Positions 8,705 through 15,913 of a stretch of 23,810 bases of DNA are shown piece after piece; within the stretch, counting starts at the first letter, position 1, and each line of letters opens with the position of its first letter. The translations under genes and the position numbers were made by a program. The notes under the pieces were generated by a model, which ran no database searches, was not told where the DNA came from, and saw nothing but the letters and a program-made list of their open reading frames with translations. Origin of the DNA: Firmicutes bacterium UBA4874 (GTDB lineage: Bacteria; Bacillota; Clostridia; Caldicoprobacterales; DTU083); the NCBI GenBank assembly GCA_002399435.1, contig DHDO01000033.1, positions 5,685-29,494 on the forward strand, written 5' to 3'.

Positions 8705-10030
8705 TCATTCACTCCAACAAGGGTTCAGGTGCAGTGTTCCGAAGGGGCGGATATTTAGAATGGTGACCGCTTTGTCTCCAAAGATGTTCTCCATTTGTTC
8801 CACATACTCCGCGAGGCAGGAGTCCGGCAGATAAACCTGGATGGTTCCGGCAAATCCCCCGCCGTGGACCCGGCATGCGCCTTCCCCTTTTTGCCGGATG
8901 AAGTTTTCCGTTACCGCCAGTGCCAGGGGGACTCCCTGCTCCTGCGGATTCTGATTGGAATAACAGTTCTGGAGAAGCCGCCAGGAACTGCTGCCGGATT
9001 CGTTGACCATATCCAGAAAATCCCGGAACCGGTCTTCCTCCAAAGCTCTCGCCTGGCGAACGACTCTTTGGTCGTCACCAAAGAAATGCATGGCCCGTAG
9101 GATCGCCCGGTCGCCCACCCTTTTCCGGAGAGTCGGGATATTTTCGATCAGTTCCTCCATGGTCAGCTCCCGCAGAACCCTTTTCCCCAAAGCCTCTGCC
9201 ACCTGCTTCATTTCCCGGGGAACGTCCGCATAATCCTGAGTCAGATCGGCATGATTCCCGCCGGTATCCACAACCAGCATGTGGTATCCGTGGGCTGCCG
9301 GATCAAAACGGATCTTACGGATGGCAGGTCTTTCACTGTCCTTAAAGTCTATGGTTATAAACCCGCCAACAGCACAGGCCATTTGATCCATCAGTCCGCA
9401 GGGCTTCCCAAAGAAGATATTTTCCGCATATTGACCGACAATGGCCAGCAGAGCGGGAGCCATTCGGCCATCGTTGTACAGGGTGTTCAGAATGGTCCCC
9501 AACAGGACCTCTATGGAAGCGGAGGAGCTGAGACCGGAGCCTCTGGCGACCGAACTGGACACATACGCCCGGAATCCGCCGATGGAGAAGCCAAGCTGGC
9601 GGAACCGGGCAGCGGTTCCACGGATCAGGGCCGTCGTGGTTTCCTTTTCTTCCGGAATGGGTTTCAGGGTGCTTAAATCCGCCTGAAATACCTCAGGATA
9701 TCCTTCGGAACAAATGGTGATTGTGTTGTCCCCGGTTTTCTCCGCGGCGGCAATGGTATCGAAGTGCACCGCTGCGGCCAGGACACGGCCTGCATTGTGG
9801 TCCGTATGGTTGCCGCCCACTTCGGTACGTCCCGGTGTGCTGAACAGATGGATCGGGCCCGACGCATCCGGGAACCTCTCCTGATACGTTTCAACCAAAT
9901 TTTGGTAACGGTTTATTTGTGCACATACTGTTTGTTCCTTCCGCCCATATAATTTGGTGAACAGCTCCTTCGTTTGTGTACTCTCCAATTGAGCATGAAT
10001 CTTCTGAAAAGAAAAAGTTTCCTCGTGCAT
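8705..10030 (-). CDS. galK: Galactokinase
   Basis: GalK phosphorylates alpha-D-galactose at C1 with ATP, the first committed Leloir step, and belongs to the GHMP kinases. All three family motifs are present: the galactose-recognition block STPGRTEVGGNHTDHNAG (R68, E70), the ATP loop RGSGLSSSAS (163-172) and the C-terminal GGFAGTIQVYL. The catalytic aspartate is D215 in CGLMDQMACAVGG. I use ATG at 10030, directly behind AAAGGAGT. An in-frame ATG at 10051 would add seven residues, but the ribosome site then falls inside the coding sequence. The 441-residue length is slightly above the usual 390-430. It is divergent from ldh and has its own extended -10 promoter. Confidence 0.94.
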   Translation of the reverse strand: MHEETFSFQKIHAQLESTQTKELFTKLYGRKEQTVCAQINRYQNLVETYQERFPDASGPIHLFSTPGRTEVGGNHTDHNAGRVLAAAVHFDTIAAAEKTGDNTITICSEGYPEVFQADLSTLKPIPEEKETTTALIRGTAARFRQLGFSIGGFRAYVSSSVARGSGLSSSASIEVLLGTILNTLYNDGRMAPALLAIVGQYAENIFFGKPCGLMDQMACAVGGFITIDFKDSERPAIRKIRFDPAAHGYHMLVVDTGGNHADLTQDYADVPREMKQVAEALGKRVLRELTMEELIENIPTLRKRVGDRAILRAMHFFGDDQRVVRQARALEEDRFRDFLDMVNESGSSSWRLLQNCYSNQNPQEQGVPLALAVTENFIRQKGEGACRVHGGGFAGTIQVYLPDSCLAEYVEQMENIFGDKAVTILNIRPFGTLHLNPCWSE

Positions 10031-10153
10031 GTGTGACTCCTTTCCCGGCATTGGTTCCTTTGCTTTTGATATTGATTCCTTTTGATTTTAAAGAAAAACG
10101 GCAGCTTTTCTGATTTCTTTACGTTTCGGACTCCATTTCGTCGTTTCGTCAAC

Positions 10154-10162
10154 ATTATATCA
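10154..10162 (-). promoter_or_regulatory. Extended -10 promoter of galK
   Basis: On the minus strand TGATATAAT is a perfect -10 TATAAT (10154-10159) with the TGn extension. The -35 region is poor, as is common for extended -10 promoters. Just downstream, ACGAAA-type motifs recur between 10110 and 10150 and could be a regulator site, but I cannot assign one. Confidence 0.5.
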
Positions 10163-10252
10163 AAAACTCCTGCTTTTTGCATTATCGTTATTTTGCCTGC
10201 GGGATTGTTATTTTTTCTCCTTTTTGGGTTACGCTATGCCGGAACTGCTTTA

Positions 10253-10258
10253 TATAAT
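10253..10258 (+). promoter_or_regulatory. Possible -10 element of ldh
   Basis: TATAAT lies 36 bp before the ldh ATG. No good -35 is at 16-18 bp, so activation or another start site may be needed. No Rex-like palindrome was found nearby, although ldh is a common Rex target. Confidence 0.35.
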
Positions 10259-10294
10259 TCTATAGATGGATTTCATGAAAGGAGGATCTGTTTT

Positions 10295-11251
10295 ATGGCA
10301 GGCAAGAAAATAAATTCGGATAAGGTCTCCATTATCGGAGCAGGTTATGTTGGAGCCACGACAGCTTTTGCACTGATGACAGGCGGAGTGGTTTCGGAAA
10401 TTGCATTGATCGATGTCAATGAGAAAAGACTGGCAGGGGAAGTGCTGGATTTAAATCACGGGATTTCCTTTGTACCCCGGGTCCGCATCCGGAAAGGGAC
10501 ATCTGAGGACTGCGCAGACTCCAATATCGTAATTATCACGGCCGGAGCAAGTCAGAGGCCGGGCGAAACCCGGATGGATCTGCTGAAGCGCAATATCGAT
10601 GTATTCCGGCAGATCGTTCCCGGAATTGTGAAGCAAAACCGGGACTGTGTCATATTGGTCGTCACCAATCCGGTGGATATTCTGACCTATGCCACTTTGA
10701 AACTGTCCGGCCTGCCGGATCATCAGGTGATTGGTTCCGGCACGGTGCTGGACAGCGCCCGGCTCAGGTTTCTTCTCAGCGAGCATTGCCATTTGGCGCC
10801 TCAGAATGTTCATGCCTATATTATAGGCGAGCATGGGGATACGGAGGTTCCGGCGTGGAGCATCACCAACATTGCCGGTCTGCCCATTGAACAATTCTGT
10901 AAGCAGTGTGGCAGAGACTGTGCAAAGGAGGAAAGGGAAGCGATATTTGAGGAGGTAAAGAACTCCGCTTACCGCATCATTGAAGGGAAGGGCTCCACCT
11001 ATTATGCTGTAGCCCTTGCGGTACGCCGGATTGTGGAAGCCATTCTCCGGAATGAGAATTCCATTCTGTCTGTCTCATCCCTGATGAAGGGGCAGTATGG
11101 GGTGGAGGATGTGTGCCTCAGTTTGCCATCCGTGGTCAATGAGAAAGGGTTGTCCCGTATATTGGAGCTGCCTCTCGGTGAGGAGGAGATCGAAGGATTC
11201 CGCCATTCCGCCGGGGTTTTGAAGGAGTTTCTGAAACAGGTCGAAATCTAA
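10295..11251 (+). CDS. ldh: L-lactate dehydrogenase (NAD-dependent)
   Basis: LDH reduces pyruvate to L-lactate and regenerates NAD+, ending homolactic or mixed fermentation. The 318-residue protein has the Rossmann fingerprint VSIIGAGYVGATTAFAL (residues 11-27). The specificity loop is AGASQRPGETR, with Gln87 where malate dehydrogenases have Arg, which argues for lactate. The substrate-binding Arg is in the ETR of this loop (R93). The GTVLDSARLR block supplies D153 and R156, and the catalytic proton-relay histidine is H180 in IIGEHGDTEVPAWS. ATG 10295 has an excellent AAAGGAGG site 11 bases upstream. The frame stays open further upstream, but those residues look non-native. It stands alone between divergent galK and a convergent unknown gene. 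Confidence 0.95.
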   Translation: MAGKKINSDKVSIIGAGYVGATTAFALMTGGVVSEIALIDVNEKRLAGEVLDLNHGISFVPRVRIRKGTSEDCADSNIVIITAGASQRPGETRMDLLKRNIDVFRQIVPGIVKQNRDCVILVVTNPVDILTYATLKLSGLPDHQVIGSGTVLDSARLRFLLSEHCHLAPQNVHAYIIGEHGDTEVPAWSITNIAGLPIEQFCKQCGRDCAKEEREAIFEEVKNSAYRIIEGKGSTYYAVALAVRRIVEAILRNENSILSVSSLMKGQYGVEDVCLSLPSVVNEKGLSRILELPLGEEEIEGFRHSAGVLKEFLKQVEI

Positions 11252-11252
11252 A

Positions 11253-11328
11253 ACTCCCTGTGGATGAGTCAGGGCGATTCCGCCTGGAATGCGGCGGATC
11301 GCCCTGGCGGGAGTCCTGTTATTGTTTA
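11253..11328 (+). terminator. Large hairpin between ldh and the convergent gene
   Basis: An outer ACTCCC/GGGAGT pair (11253-11258 with 11309-11314) encloses a strong GC-rich stem. CAGGGCGATTCCGCC (11270-11284) pairs with 11293-11306, with one bulge. A T-rich tail, CCTGTTATTGTTTATT, follows. It would stop ldh transcripts; in the other direction it lies just after the stop of the minus-strand gene, so it may be bidirectional. Confidence 0.65.
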
Positions 11329-11918
11329 TTCAGACAGTCTTTGATCATTGCTATAGCGGAATCCAGGCTGTCTGTCGTCTTTTTGGGAGATTCTGCATAC
11401 CCAAACAGGGAGTACTTGTTTGCTGAATGGAGAGTGGTACCATCCCGGACTTCGATCACTCCCTGCCCGGGGTTTACCGCTGAGTATGGAGAATCATCAT
11501 ATTCACAGAGAAACATGAGTTGTTCTGTATCTTTGGACAGATAACCGTTCATTTCGTGCAGAGTGACCTCAGGTTTTCTTTTATAGTCTCCCAATTGTTT
11601 GACGGTAAGGATATCTCCCGCGTTTACTTTCCCTTTGATCGGCTTTATGACCTTCACCTGGGAGACAGTGTATGGAGTAGTCGTTTTATGGGATTGACCG
11701 GGAGTTTTATTCACGATCAGGTTCTGAACATCCTTCGCTTTAACAACTTCGCCAACAATAATAACATCCGCGGCATCTGTGATACTGGCAACATCGGGAT
11801 AATAGGGATAATCTCCGTGAAACATTGGTTTTGGGAAACTGTGAACAGCGACCAGAATCGCCAATGCAAGAAAAGCCAATATAGAAGTTGTTACAACACA
11901 TTTTTTTGCAGCAGTCAT
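11319..11918 (-). CDS. Unknown exported, membrane-anchored protein
   Basis: I do not recognise the family. The 199-residue protein has a Lys-containing N-terminus and one hydrophobic helix (about residues 8-27, VVTTSILAFLALAILVAVHS) with no lipobox cysteine. It is therefore probably a signal anchor or uncleaved signal with an outside domain. The outside part has ADVIIVGEVVKAKDV, then PYTVSQVKVIKPIKGKVNAGDILTVKQ split by a Thr/Lys stretch, a beta-rich pattern like small Firmicutes surface proteins of unknown role. The sequence LMFLCEYDDSPYSAVNPGQG continues that pattern. The ATG at 11918 follows AGGAGGGTGAGGTT, a strong ribosome site. It is transcribed towards ldh and is single. Its upstream region is the repeat-rich gap. 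Coding is likely from composition and start signals; function is unknown. Confidence 0.75.
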   Translation of the reverse strand: MTAAKKCVVTTSILAFLALAILVAVHSFPKPMFHGDYPYYPDVASITDAADVIIVGEVVKAKDVQNLIVNKTPGQSHKTTTPYTVSQVKVIKPIKGKVNAGDILTVKQLGDYKRKPEVTLHEMNGYLSKDTEQLMFLCEYDDSPYSAVNPGQGVIEVRDGTTLHSANKYSLFGYAESPKKTTDSLDSAIAMIKDCLNKQ

Positions 11919-12017
11919 AACCTCACCCTCCTGTTAACTTTCATTTGGTTACTTGTATGCATTATTTACCCCGGCAATATCATCGCTTGCGTTATTAAAT
12001 GACATTAGATGTACAAT

Positions 12018-12067
12018 ACATTGGCTTCATATTTAATAATATACACCAAATATTAAAATGCCAATGT
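12018..12067. repeat. Nested inverted repeat (50 bp)
   Basis: The outer arms ACATTGGC (12018-12025) and GCCAATGT (12060-12067) are perfect complements. Inside, TTTAATA (12032-12038) pairs with TATTAAA (12051-12057). The right end abuts the 29-bp tandem repeat exactly. It could be a hairpin, an operator, or the remnant of a small element. Confidence 0.6.
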
Positions 12068-12125
12068 CGTTGAGTGCAAATAAACGTGGGATTTCTCGTT
12101 GAGTGCAAATAAACGTGAGATTTCT
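12068..12125 (+). repeat. 29-bp tandem repeat, two copies
   Basis: Copies at 12068-12096 and 12097-12125 differ at one base (GGGATTT versus GAGATTT). Both begin CGTTGAGTGCAAATAAACGT. There is no spacer between them. Confidence 0.85.
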
Positions 12126-12137
12126 AAATTATAGCAA

Positions 12138-12210
12138 CATCGTTCAAATATGCTTCATCGTTCAAATATGCTTCATCATTCTAATTTTGCTTCATCATTC
12201 TCAATGTTTC
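12138..12210 (+). repeat. 18-bp tandem repeats, two perfect and two degenerate copies
   Basis: CATCGTTCAAATATGCTT occurs twice (12138-12155 and 12156-12173). A diverged 19-bp copy (12174-12192) and a partial copy starting at 12193 follow. The units decay towards dinB. Confidence 0.8.
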
Positions 12211-12313
12211 TGCTGTTCTCTTCTATATGGCAATAAAACGTTACCGGCGGCATACAACATTACCGGCTTTTCAAAACTGTCGTTCTGGTATAAGATAATA
12301 GTGGTGAGATACC

Positions 12314-13516
12314 ATGAAGAGAACAGTTTTTCTGGTGGATATGAATGCGTTTTTTATCAGCTGCGAGACGACACGGAATCCGGAGCTGGCGGGCCGGCCC
12401 GCCGCTGTGGCCGGAGATCCGAAAAACCGAAGCGGGATTATCCTGGCAGCCAATTATGAAGCCCGGAAATATGGAGTGAAAACAACCATGCTTCTGCATC
12501 GGGCGAGAAAGCTATGTCCGGATATCCTCCTGGTTCCCCCGGATCATGCCTTTTATGAAAGGAAATCCCGGGAGGTTATGGAACTGTTGTCCCGTTATTC
12601 CCCGGTGATTGAGCAGAACAGCATTGACGAGGCATGGCTGGATATGACGGGCTGTGAAGCGTTATTCGGTCCCCCACTGGAGTCTTCCCGCCGGATCATG
12701 GCGGAAATCCGGAGAAAGCCGGGTCTGATGTGTTCCATTGGGATTTCGGAAAATAAATTCCTGTCCAAGATGGCTTCCGATATGAAAAAGCCCATGGGCA
12801 TTACGGAGCTGTGGAAGGAAGATGTCCCTGAAAAGCTTTGGCCTTTGCCGGTGGGAGCTATGTACGGGGTGGGAACGCAAACGGCGGAAAAGCTGAATGG
12901 ACTGGGGATTGAAACCATCGGACAGCTTGCATGCTTCCCGGAGGAGCTTCTGAGAGAGAAATTCGGCAAGGGAGGAACGGAGCTGTACCGGCTGGCCAAC
13001 GGAATCGACCCGTCGAAGGTGACTCCCCACGCTGAGCATGAAATGAAATCCATCGGAAAATCCACCACACTGAGCACAGATATCCGTGATATCGCGGAAG
13101 CGGAGAAAACTCTCTACCGTCTGGCGGATTCCATCGGCACCTCTGCCAGAAAGCATGGCAAGAAAGGCCGCACCGTACAGATTACTATAAAGTATTCCGA
13201 TTTTCATACCATAACACGGCAGAAAGGAATCCGTGCCACTTACCTTACAAAGGAGATCTATACAGCTGGTACGGAGCTTCTGCGGCAGAACTGGAACCGG
13301 AATAAGCCAGTGCGCCTGCTGGGCATCAGTATCAGCGGATTTGACGCGGACTCTGCGGCAGATCAGATCTCGCTGTTTGACACACCCGGAGGGGAACAGA
13401 GTACAAAGCAGGAAAAGCTGGAAAGGACGGTGGACCGGATTCGGGAGAAACATGGCGTTTTTGCCATTCGTCCCGCCATATTATTTGCTGACAGGGACGA
13501 CGAATCGGATTCATGA
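12314..13516 (+). CDS. dinB: DNA polymerase IV (Y-family translesion polymerase)
   Basis: DinB copies damaged DNA with low fidelity. The 400-residue protein has the full Y-family set. The palm carries D9 in VFLVDMNAFF and D105/E106 in QNSIDEAWLD, the metal-binding carboxylates. F14 is at the steric-gate position that excludes ribonucleotides. A helix-hairpin-helix region with YGVGTQTAEKLNGLGIETIG follows at about 195-215. A little-finger domain comes next, and near the C-terminus QISLFD matches the QLSLF beta-clamp binding motif. The start is ATG 12314 with a GGTGAG site. It is alone in its orientation block; the next gene begins 127 bp later. No SOS box is visible, so damage control cannot be read from the sequence. 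Confidence 0.95.
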   Translation: MKRTVFLVDMNAFFISCETTRNPELAGRPAAVAGDPKNRSGIILAANYEARKYGVKTTMLLHRARKLCPDILLVPPDHAFYERKSREVMELLSRYSPVIEQNSIDEAWLDMTGCEALFGPPLESSRRIMAEIRRKPGLMCSIGISENKFLSKMASDMKKPMGITELWKEDVPEKLWPLPVGAMYGVGTQTAEKLNGLGIETIGQLACFPEELLREKFGKGGTELYRLANGIDPSKVTPHAEHEMKSIGKSTTLSTDIRDIAEAEKTLYRLADSIGTSARKHGKKGRTVQITIKYSDFHTITRQKGIRATYLTKEIYTAGTELLRQNWNRNKPVRLLGISISGFDADSAADQISLFDTPGGEQSTKQEKLERTVDRIREKHGVFAIRPAILFADRDDESDS

Positions 13517-13643
13517 GTTTCTTTGGTGGGATACTTGGATTCCTTTGGCCTCTTTTACATTGAAAAATAGAGCTTTTCCGACTTGTCTCCCAACATGTTT
13601 TGCTGCCCATTTTCATAAGATTGTAAAAAGGGGCGTGTGAGAC

Positions 13644-14462
13644 ATGAAAATAGGATTTGCGCAGACAAAAAGCAGGGAAGGGTTTTCGGAAAATCTGGAG
13701 GAATGTCTGGATTTCATGACGCTGGCCGGAAAGCTGGGAGTGAATCTTCTTTGCTTCCCGGAAATGCATTTAACGGACTTTTTCCTGTCCCGTGCGGATC
13801 ATCATTATCCGTTTCAGTATGCGGAAGGGATCCCCGGCCCGACGGTGGAACGATTTCAGAAAGCCGCCAGGGAGCAGAAAATGGCTGTCGTCCTGAACTA
13901 TATGGAACAGTTTAACTATGAGTATTACAGCTCCTCTCCCGTCATAGACAGTTCCGGCAAGCTTCTGGGGGTATCCCGTATGGTACATATTCCCCAGATC
14001 ATGGGATATTGTGCACAGAGCTATTTTACGCCTAGCTGCGGGGATTTTCAGGTATACAATACGAAATTCGGGAAAGTGGGAGTTCTGGTTTCCTTTGACC
14101 GGCATTTTCCGGAAGCGACGCGTGCCCTGACTTTGCGGGGAGCTGATATTATCCTGATTCCCGGCTTTATTGCGGAAGGGCAGGATCCGGATATGTACCG
14201 GGCGGAGCTTCGGACCATTGCCTATCAGAATTGTCTGTATGCCGGCATGTGCAGCCGTGTGGGAGAGGAGGACGGGACCCGATTTATTGGGAAGAGCATG
14301 CTGGCCGGTCCGGATGGGGACATTCTTGTGGAAGGATCTGCGGAATCTGAGCTGGTGGTGGCAGATATTGATCTGGCTGCGGCCCGGTGCCGGCATAAGG
14401 AAAACCCTTATCTGACCCTTCGACGGCCGGACGAATATTTATATATTGTGCGAAACTGCTGA
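13644..14462 (+). CDS. Carbon-nitrogen hydrolase (nitrilase-fold) homologue, probably catalytically inactive
   Basis: The 272-residue protein is a full-length member of the nitrilase/amidase superfamily: N-terminal MKIGFAQTK, FPEMHLTDFF, GVSRMVHIPQ, YFTPSCGDFQVYNTKFGKVG and the C-terminal end all align with active relatives. The Glu of the catalytic triad is kept (E40). The Lys position in the usual RKMHIP block is M113 (RMVHIP), the second Glu (YEKFYFTPG) is A124, and the nucleophilic Cys (GVLICWD) is S150 in GVLVSFD. With three of four key residues lost, hydrolysis by the normal mechanism is unlikely, so a binding or scaffold role is inferred. The ATG at 13644 follows AAAAAGGGGCG. The downstream trmL, 126 bp away, may be co-transcribed. 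The frame is intact with no decay. Confidence 0.88.
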   Translation: MKIGFAQTKSREGFSENLEECLDFMTLAGKLGVNLLCFPEMHLTDFFLSRADHHYPFQYAEGIPGPTVERFQKAAREQKMAVVLNYMEQFNYEYYSSSPVIDSSGKLLGVSRMVHIPQIMGYCAQSYFTPSCGDFQVYNTKFGKVGVLVSFDRHFPEATRALTLRGADIILIPGFIAEGQDPDMYRAELRTIAYQNCLYAGMCSRVGEEDGTRFIGKSMLAGPDGDILVEGSAESELVVADIDLAAARCRHKENPYLTLRRPDEYLYIVRNC

Positions 14463-14588
14463 ACAGACTGCTGATCCGTGATCCTGCCGGCTGTGCCGGA
14501 AAACCTGTCAATATGGATTGCAGGGATTGCATTGATTGCTGAAACAAAAGAACCGGAAACGGTGAATTACAGAAAGCGGGAGTTTTTC

Positions 14589-15092
14589 ATGTCATTGAAC
14601 ATTGTATTGGTGGAACCGGAGATTCCACAGAACACCGGCAATATTGCCAGAACATGTGCAGTAACGGGGGCGGTCCTTCATCTGGTAAAGCCTCTTGGCT
14701 TTTCCCTGGAGGATCGCTATTTGAAACGTGCCGGTCTGGATTACTGGCATTTTCTGGACATCCGGCACCATGAGTCACTGGACGACTTTTTCAGGGATTA
14801 TCCCACAGGGGATTTCTATTTTTGCACCACCAAGGGCAAACGTTCCTATACGGAGGTTTCCTATACGGAAAACAGCTTTCTGTTTTTCGGCAAGGAAACG
14901 GCGGGCCTGCCGGAAAGTCTGCTGGCAGCCAACTACGACAAGGCCATTCGGATTCCCATGATCCCCGGCGCACGGTCCCTGAATCTGTCCAATTCGGTGG
15001 CAATTGTTTTGTATGAAGCCATGCGGCAGCTTGATTTTCCCGGATTGAAGCGGGAAGGCGCCCTGACCGGGAAAGGCAGCATAAACTCATAA
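14589..15092 (+). CDS. trmL: tRNA (cytidine/uridine(34)-2'-O)-methyltransferase, SPOUT family
   Basis: TrmL puts a 2'-O-methyl group on the wobble base 34 of certain leucine tRNAs, using S-adenosylmethionine. The protein is 167 residues, usual for this minimal SPOUT enzyme. Diagnostic blocks are NIVLVEPEIPQNTGNIARTC at the start, then KRSYTEVSY, LFFGKETAGLP and IPMIPGARSLNLSNSVAIVL, which form the trefoil-knot cofactor site. I use ATG 14589 behind GGGAG, because an upstream ATG (14478) would add 37 residues unlike the family. It follows the nitrilase homologue in the same direction. Confidence 0.93.
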   Translation: MSLNIVLVEPEIPQNTGNIARTCAVTGAVLHLVKPLGFSLEDRYLKRAGLDYWHFLDIRHHESLDDFFRDYPTGDFYFCTTKGKRSYTEVSYTENSFLFFGKETAGLPESLLAANYDKAIRIPMIPGARSLNLSNSVAIVLYEAMRQLDFPGLKREGALTGKGSINS

Positions 15093-15133
15093 ATTCATAA
15101 ATCCGGTATAATGCAGCTATTTCCAATCGTTAA

Positions 15134-15161
15134 TTGACATTTCATAATTTTGGGGTATACT
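15134..15161 (+). promoter_or_regulatory. Promoter of the small secreted protein gene
   Basis: TTGACA (15134-15139) and TATACT (15156-15161) are 16 bp apart. Transcription would begin near 15168, leaving a leader of about 67 bases that contains a hairpin. Confidence 0.65.
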
Positions 15162-15179
15162 GATATTGGGATGATATGG

Positions 15180-15200
15180 ATATTTGGAGCTTCCAAATAT
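15180..15200 (+). promoter_or_regulatory. Leader hairpin or operator palindrome
   Basis: The 9-bp arms ATATTTGGA (15180-15188) and TCCAAATAT (15192-15200) are perfect complements around a three-base centre. It lies downstream of the predicted start point and ahead of the ribosome site, so it could be a repressor site or a small mRNA stem. Confidence 0.5.
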
Positions 15201-15234
15201 GATTCGCATCTGTTTATGAAAGGAGAGAGTGATT

Positions 15235-15636
15235 ATGAAAAAAGCACTGACCATAGCCCTGACATTTTTGCTTCTGCTTCTTTTGGTCATGCCCACCTAT
15301 GCGAAAAGAATGGATTCCCTTGATGAGTTGCTTGCTCCATATCAGGCTATGATTGATAAGCTCAATGAGGAATTGGGATCAGCCATATATATTCCGGAGA
15401 AGAACAAGGTGAAGGTATATCAGAACATCAAGGATAAGACTCCCAAAGAAGTCGAAGAGATGCTCAGAAAGCAGTATCAGGACTATATTGCGGATGATTC
15501 ACCCAACTCAGGCGGGATACATGAGAAGGATGATATGACAGAGGATCCAATGCCCAGTGGGGATCCGTATGATTTTAAAGTGATATGGACGGGGCAGCCT
15601 GAAAGTGCAGAGGAAGCTGTGCAGTCGGCACATTGA
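15235..15636 (+). CDS. Unknown small secreted protein
   Basis: I do not recognise this 133-residue protein. It starts with a classic signal peptide: MKK, a Leu-rich core to about residue 17, then PTYAK with likely cleavage after Ala. The mature part has an amphipathic helical stretch (SLDELLAPYQAMIDKLNEEL), a central IYIPEKNKVKVYQNIKD and PKEVEEMLRKQYQDY. It ends in an acidic Asp/Glu/Pro-rich tail with no anchor or sorting motif. ATG 15235 sits behind AAAGGAGAG; a GTG two codons earlier is less likely. It has its own promoter and terminator, so it is a single-gene unit between trmL and pgk. Coding is well supported; the function is unknown. Confidence 0.8.
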   Translation: MKKALTIALTFLLLLLLVMPTYAKRMDSLDELLAPYQAMIDKLNEELGSAIYIPEKNKVKVYQNIKDKTPKEVEEMLRKQYQDYIADDSPNSGGIHEKDDMTEDPMPSGDPYDFKVIWTGQPESAEEAVQSAH

Positions 15637-15697
15637 AAGACTGTGGAAGGCTGTAAAAGGTTGTAAAACTCTTCCTGTAAATTCCTGTCAATCAAAT

Positions 15698-15747
15698 GCC
15701 CTTAAGCAGGACACAAATATTGGACTCTGCTTAAGGGTGTTATTTTG
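15698..15747 (+). terminator. Rho-independent terminator before pgk
   Basis: CCCTTAAGCAG (15699-15709) and CTGCTTAAGGG (15727-15737) form a perfect 11-bp stem. A T-rich tail GTTATTTT follows. It ends the secreted-protein transcript and insulates the pgk promoter. Confidence 0.75.
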
Positions 15748-15826
15748 GAGCATTTCCGGAACAATAATAAGCATCCAATCCGTCGTCGGGCGTAAGCCTG
15801 CCTGACAACCAACCTGTGCGGCACTA

Positions 15827-15855
15827 TTGAATTTTCATCTGTGGTATAGTAAAAT
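15827..15855 (+). promoter_or_regulatory. Promoter of the glycolytic operon
   Basis: TTGAAT (15827-15832), a 17-bp spacer and TAAAAT (15850-15855) form a good sigma-A promoter. The start point would be near 15862, inside the Rex-like operator. Confidence 0.65.
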
Positions 15856-15859
15856 AACA

Positions 15860-15877
15860 TTGACAAGGAGTTAACAA
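15860..15877 (+). promoter_or_regulatory. Rex-type operator at the pgk promoter
   Basis: TTGACAAGGAGTTAACAA has the 7-4-7 form of Rex sites. The right half TTAACAA is perfect and the left half matches TTGTTAA at five of seven bases. It covers the predicted transcription start, so bound Rex should repress. Rex itself is encoded at 2565-3197. Confidence 0.55.
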
Positions 15878-15913
15878 GAGGTGTCATGCAGATTAATTAG
15901 AAGGAGTGATCAT

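Larger units (their letters stand above)
11919..12313. other. AT-rich, repeat-rich intergenic region between divergent genes
   Basis: This 395-bp gap separates the unknown exported protein (minus) from dinB (plus). It holds a nested inverted repeat (12018-12067), a 29-bp tandem repeat (12068-12125), 18-bp tandem repeats (12138-12210) and a TTACCGGC direct repeat near 12241-12270. Just before dinB, TGGTATAAG is a possible extended -10 with no clear -35. No LexA-type CGAAC-N4-GTTCG box was found. Confidence 0.6.

Noticed and set aside
10185..10294. Rex operator at ldh
   Set aside because: Only isolated TTGTTA fragments were seen, with no second half-site at the right spacing.
12068..12173. CRISPR array
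   Set aside because: The 29-bp and 18-bp repeats are directly adjacent with no spacers, there are only two perfect copies of each, and no cas gene is nearby.
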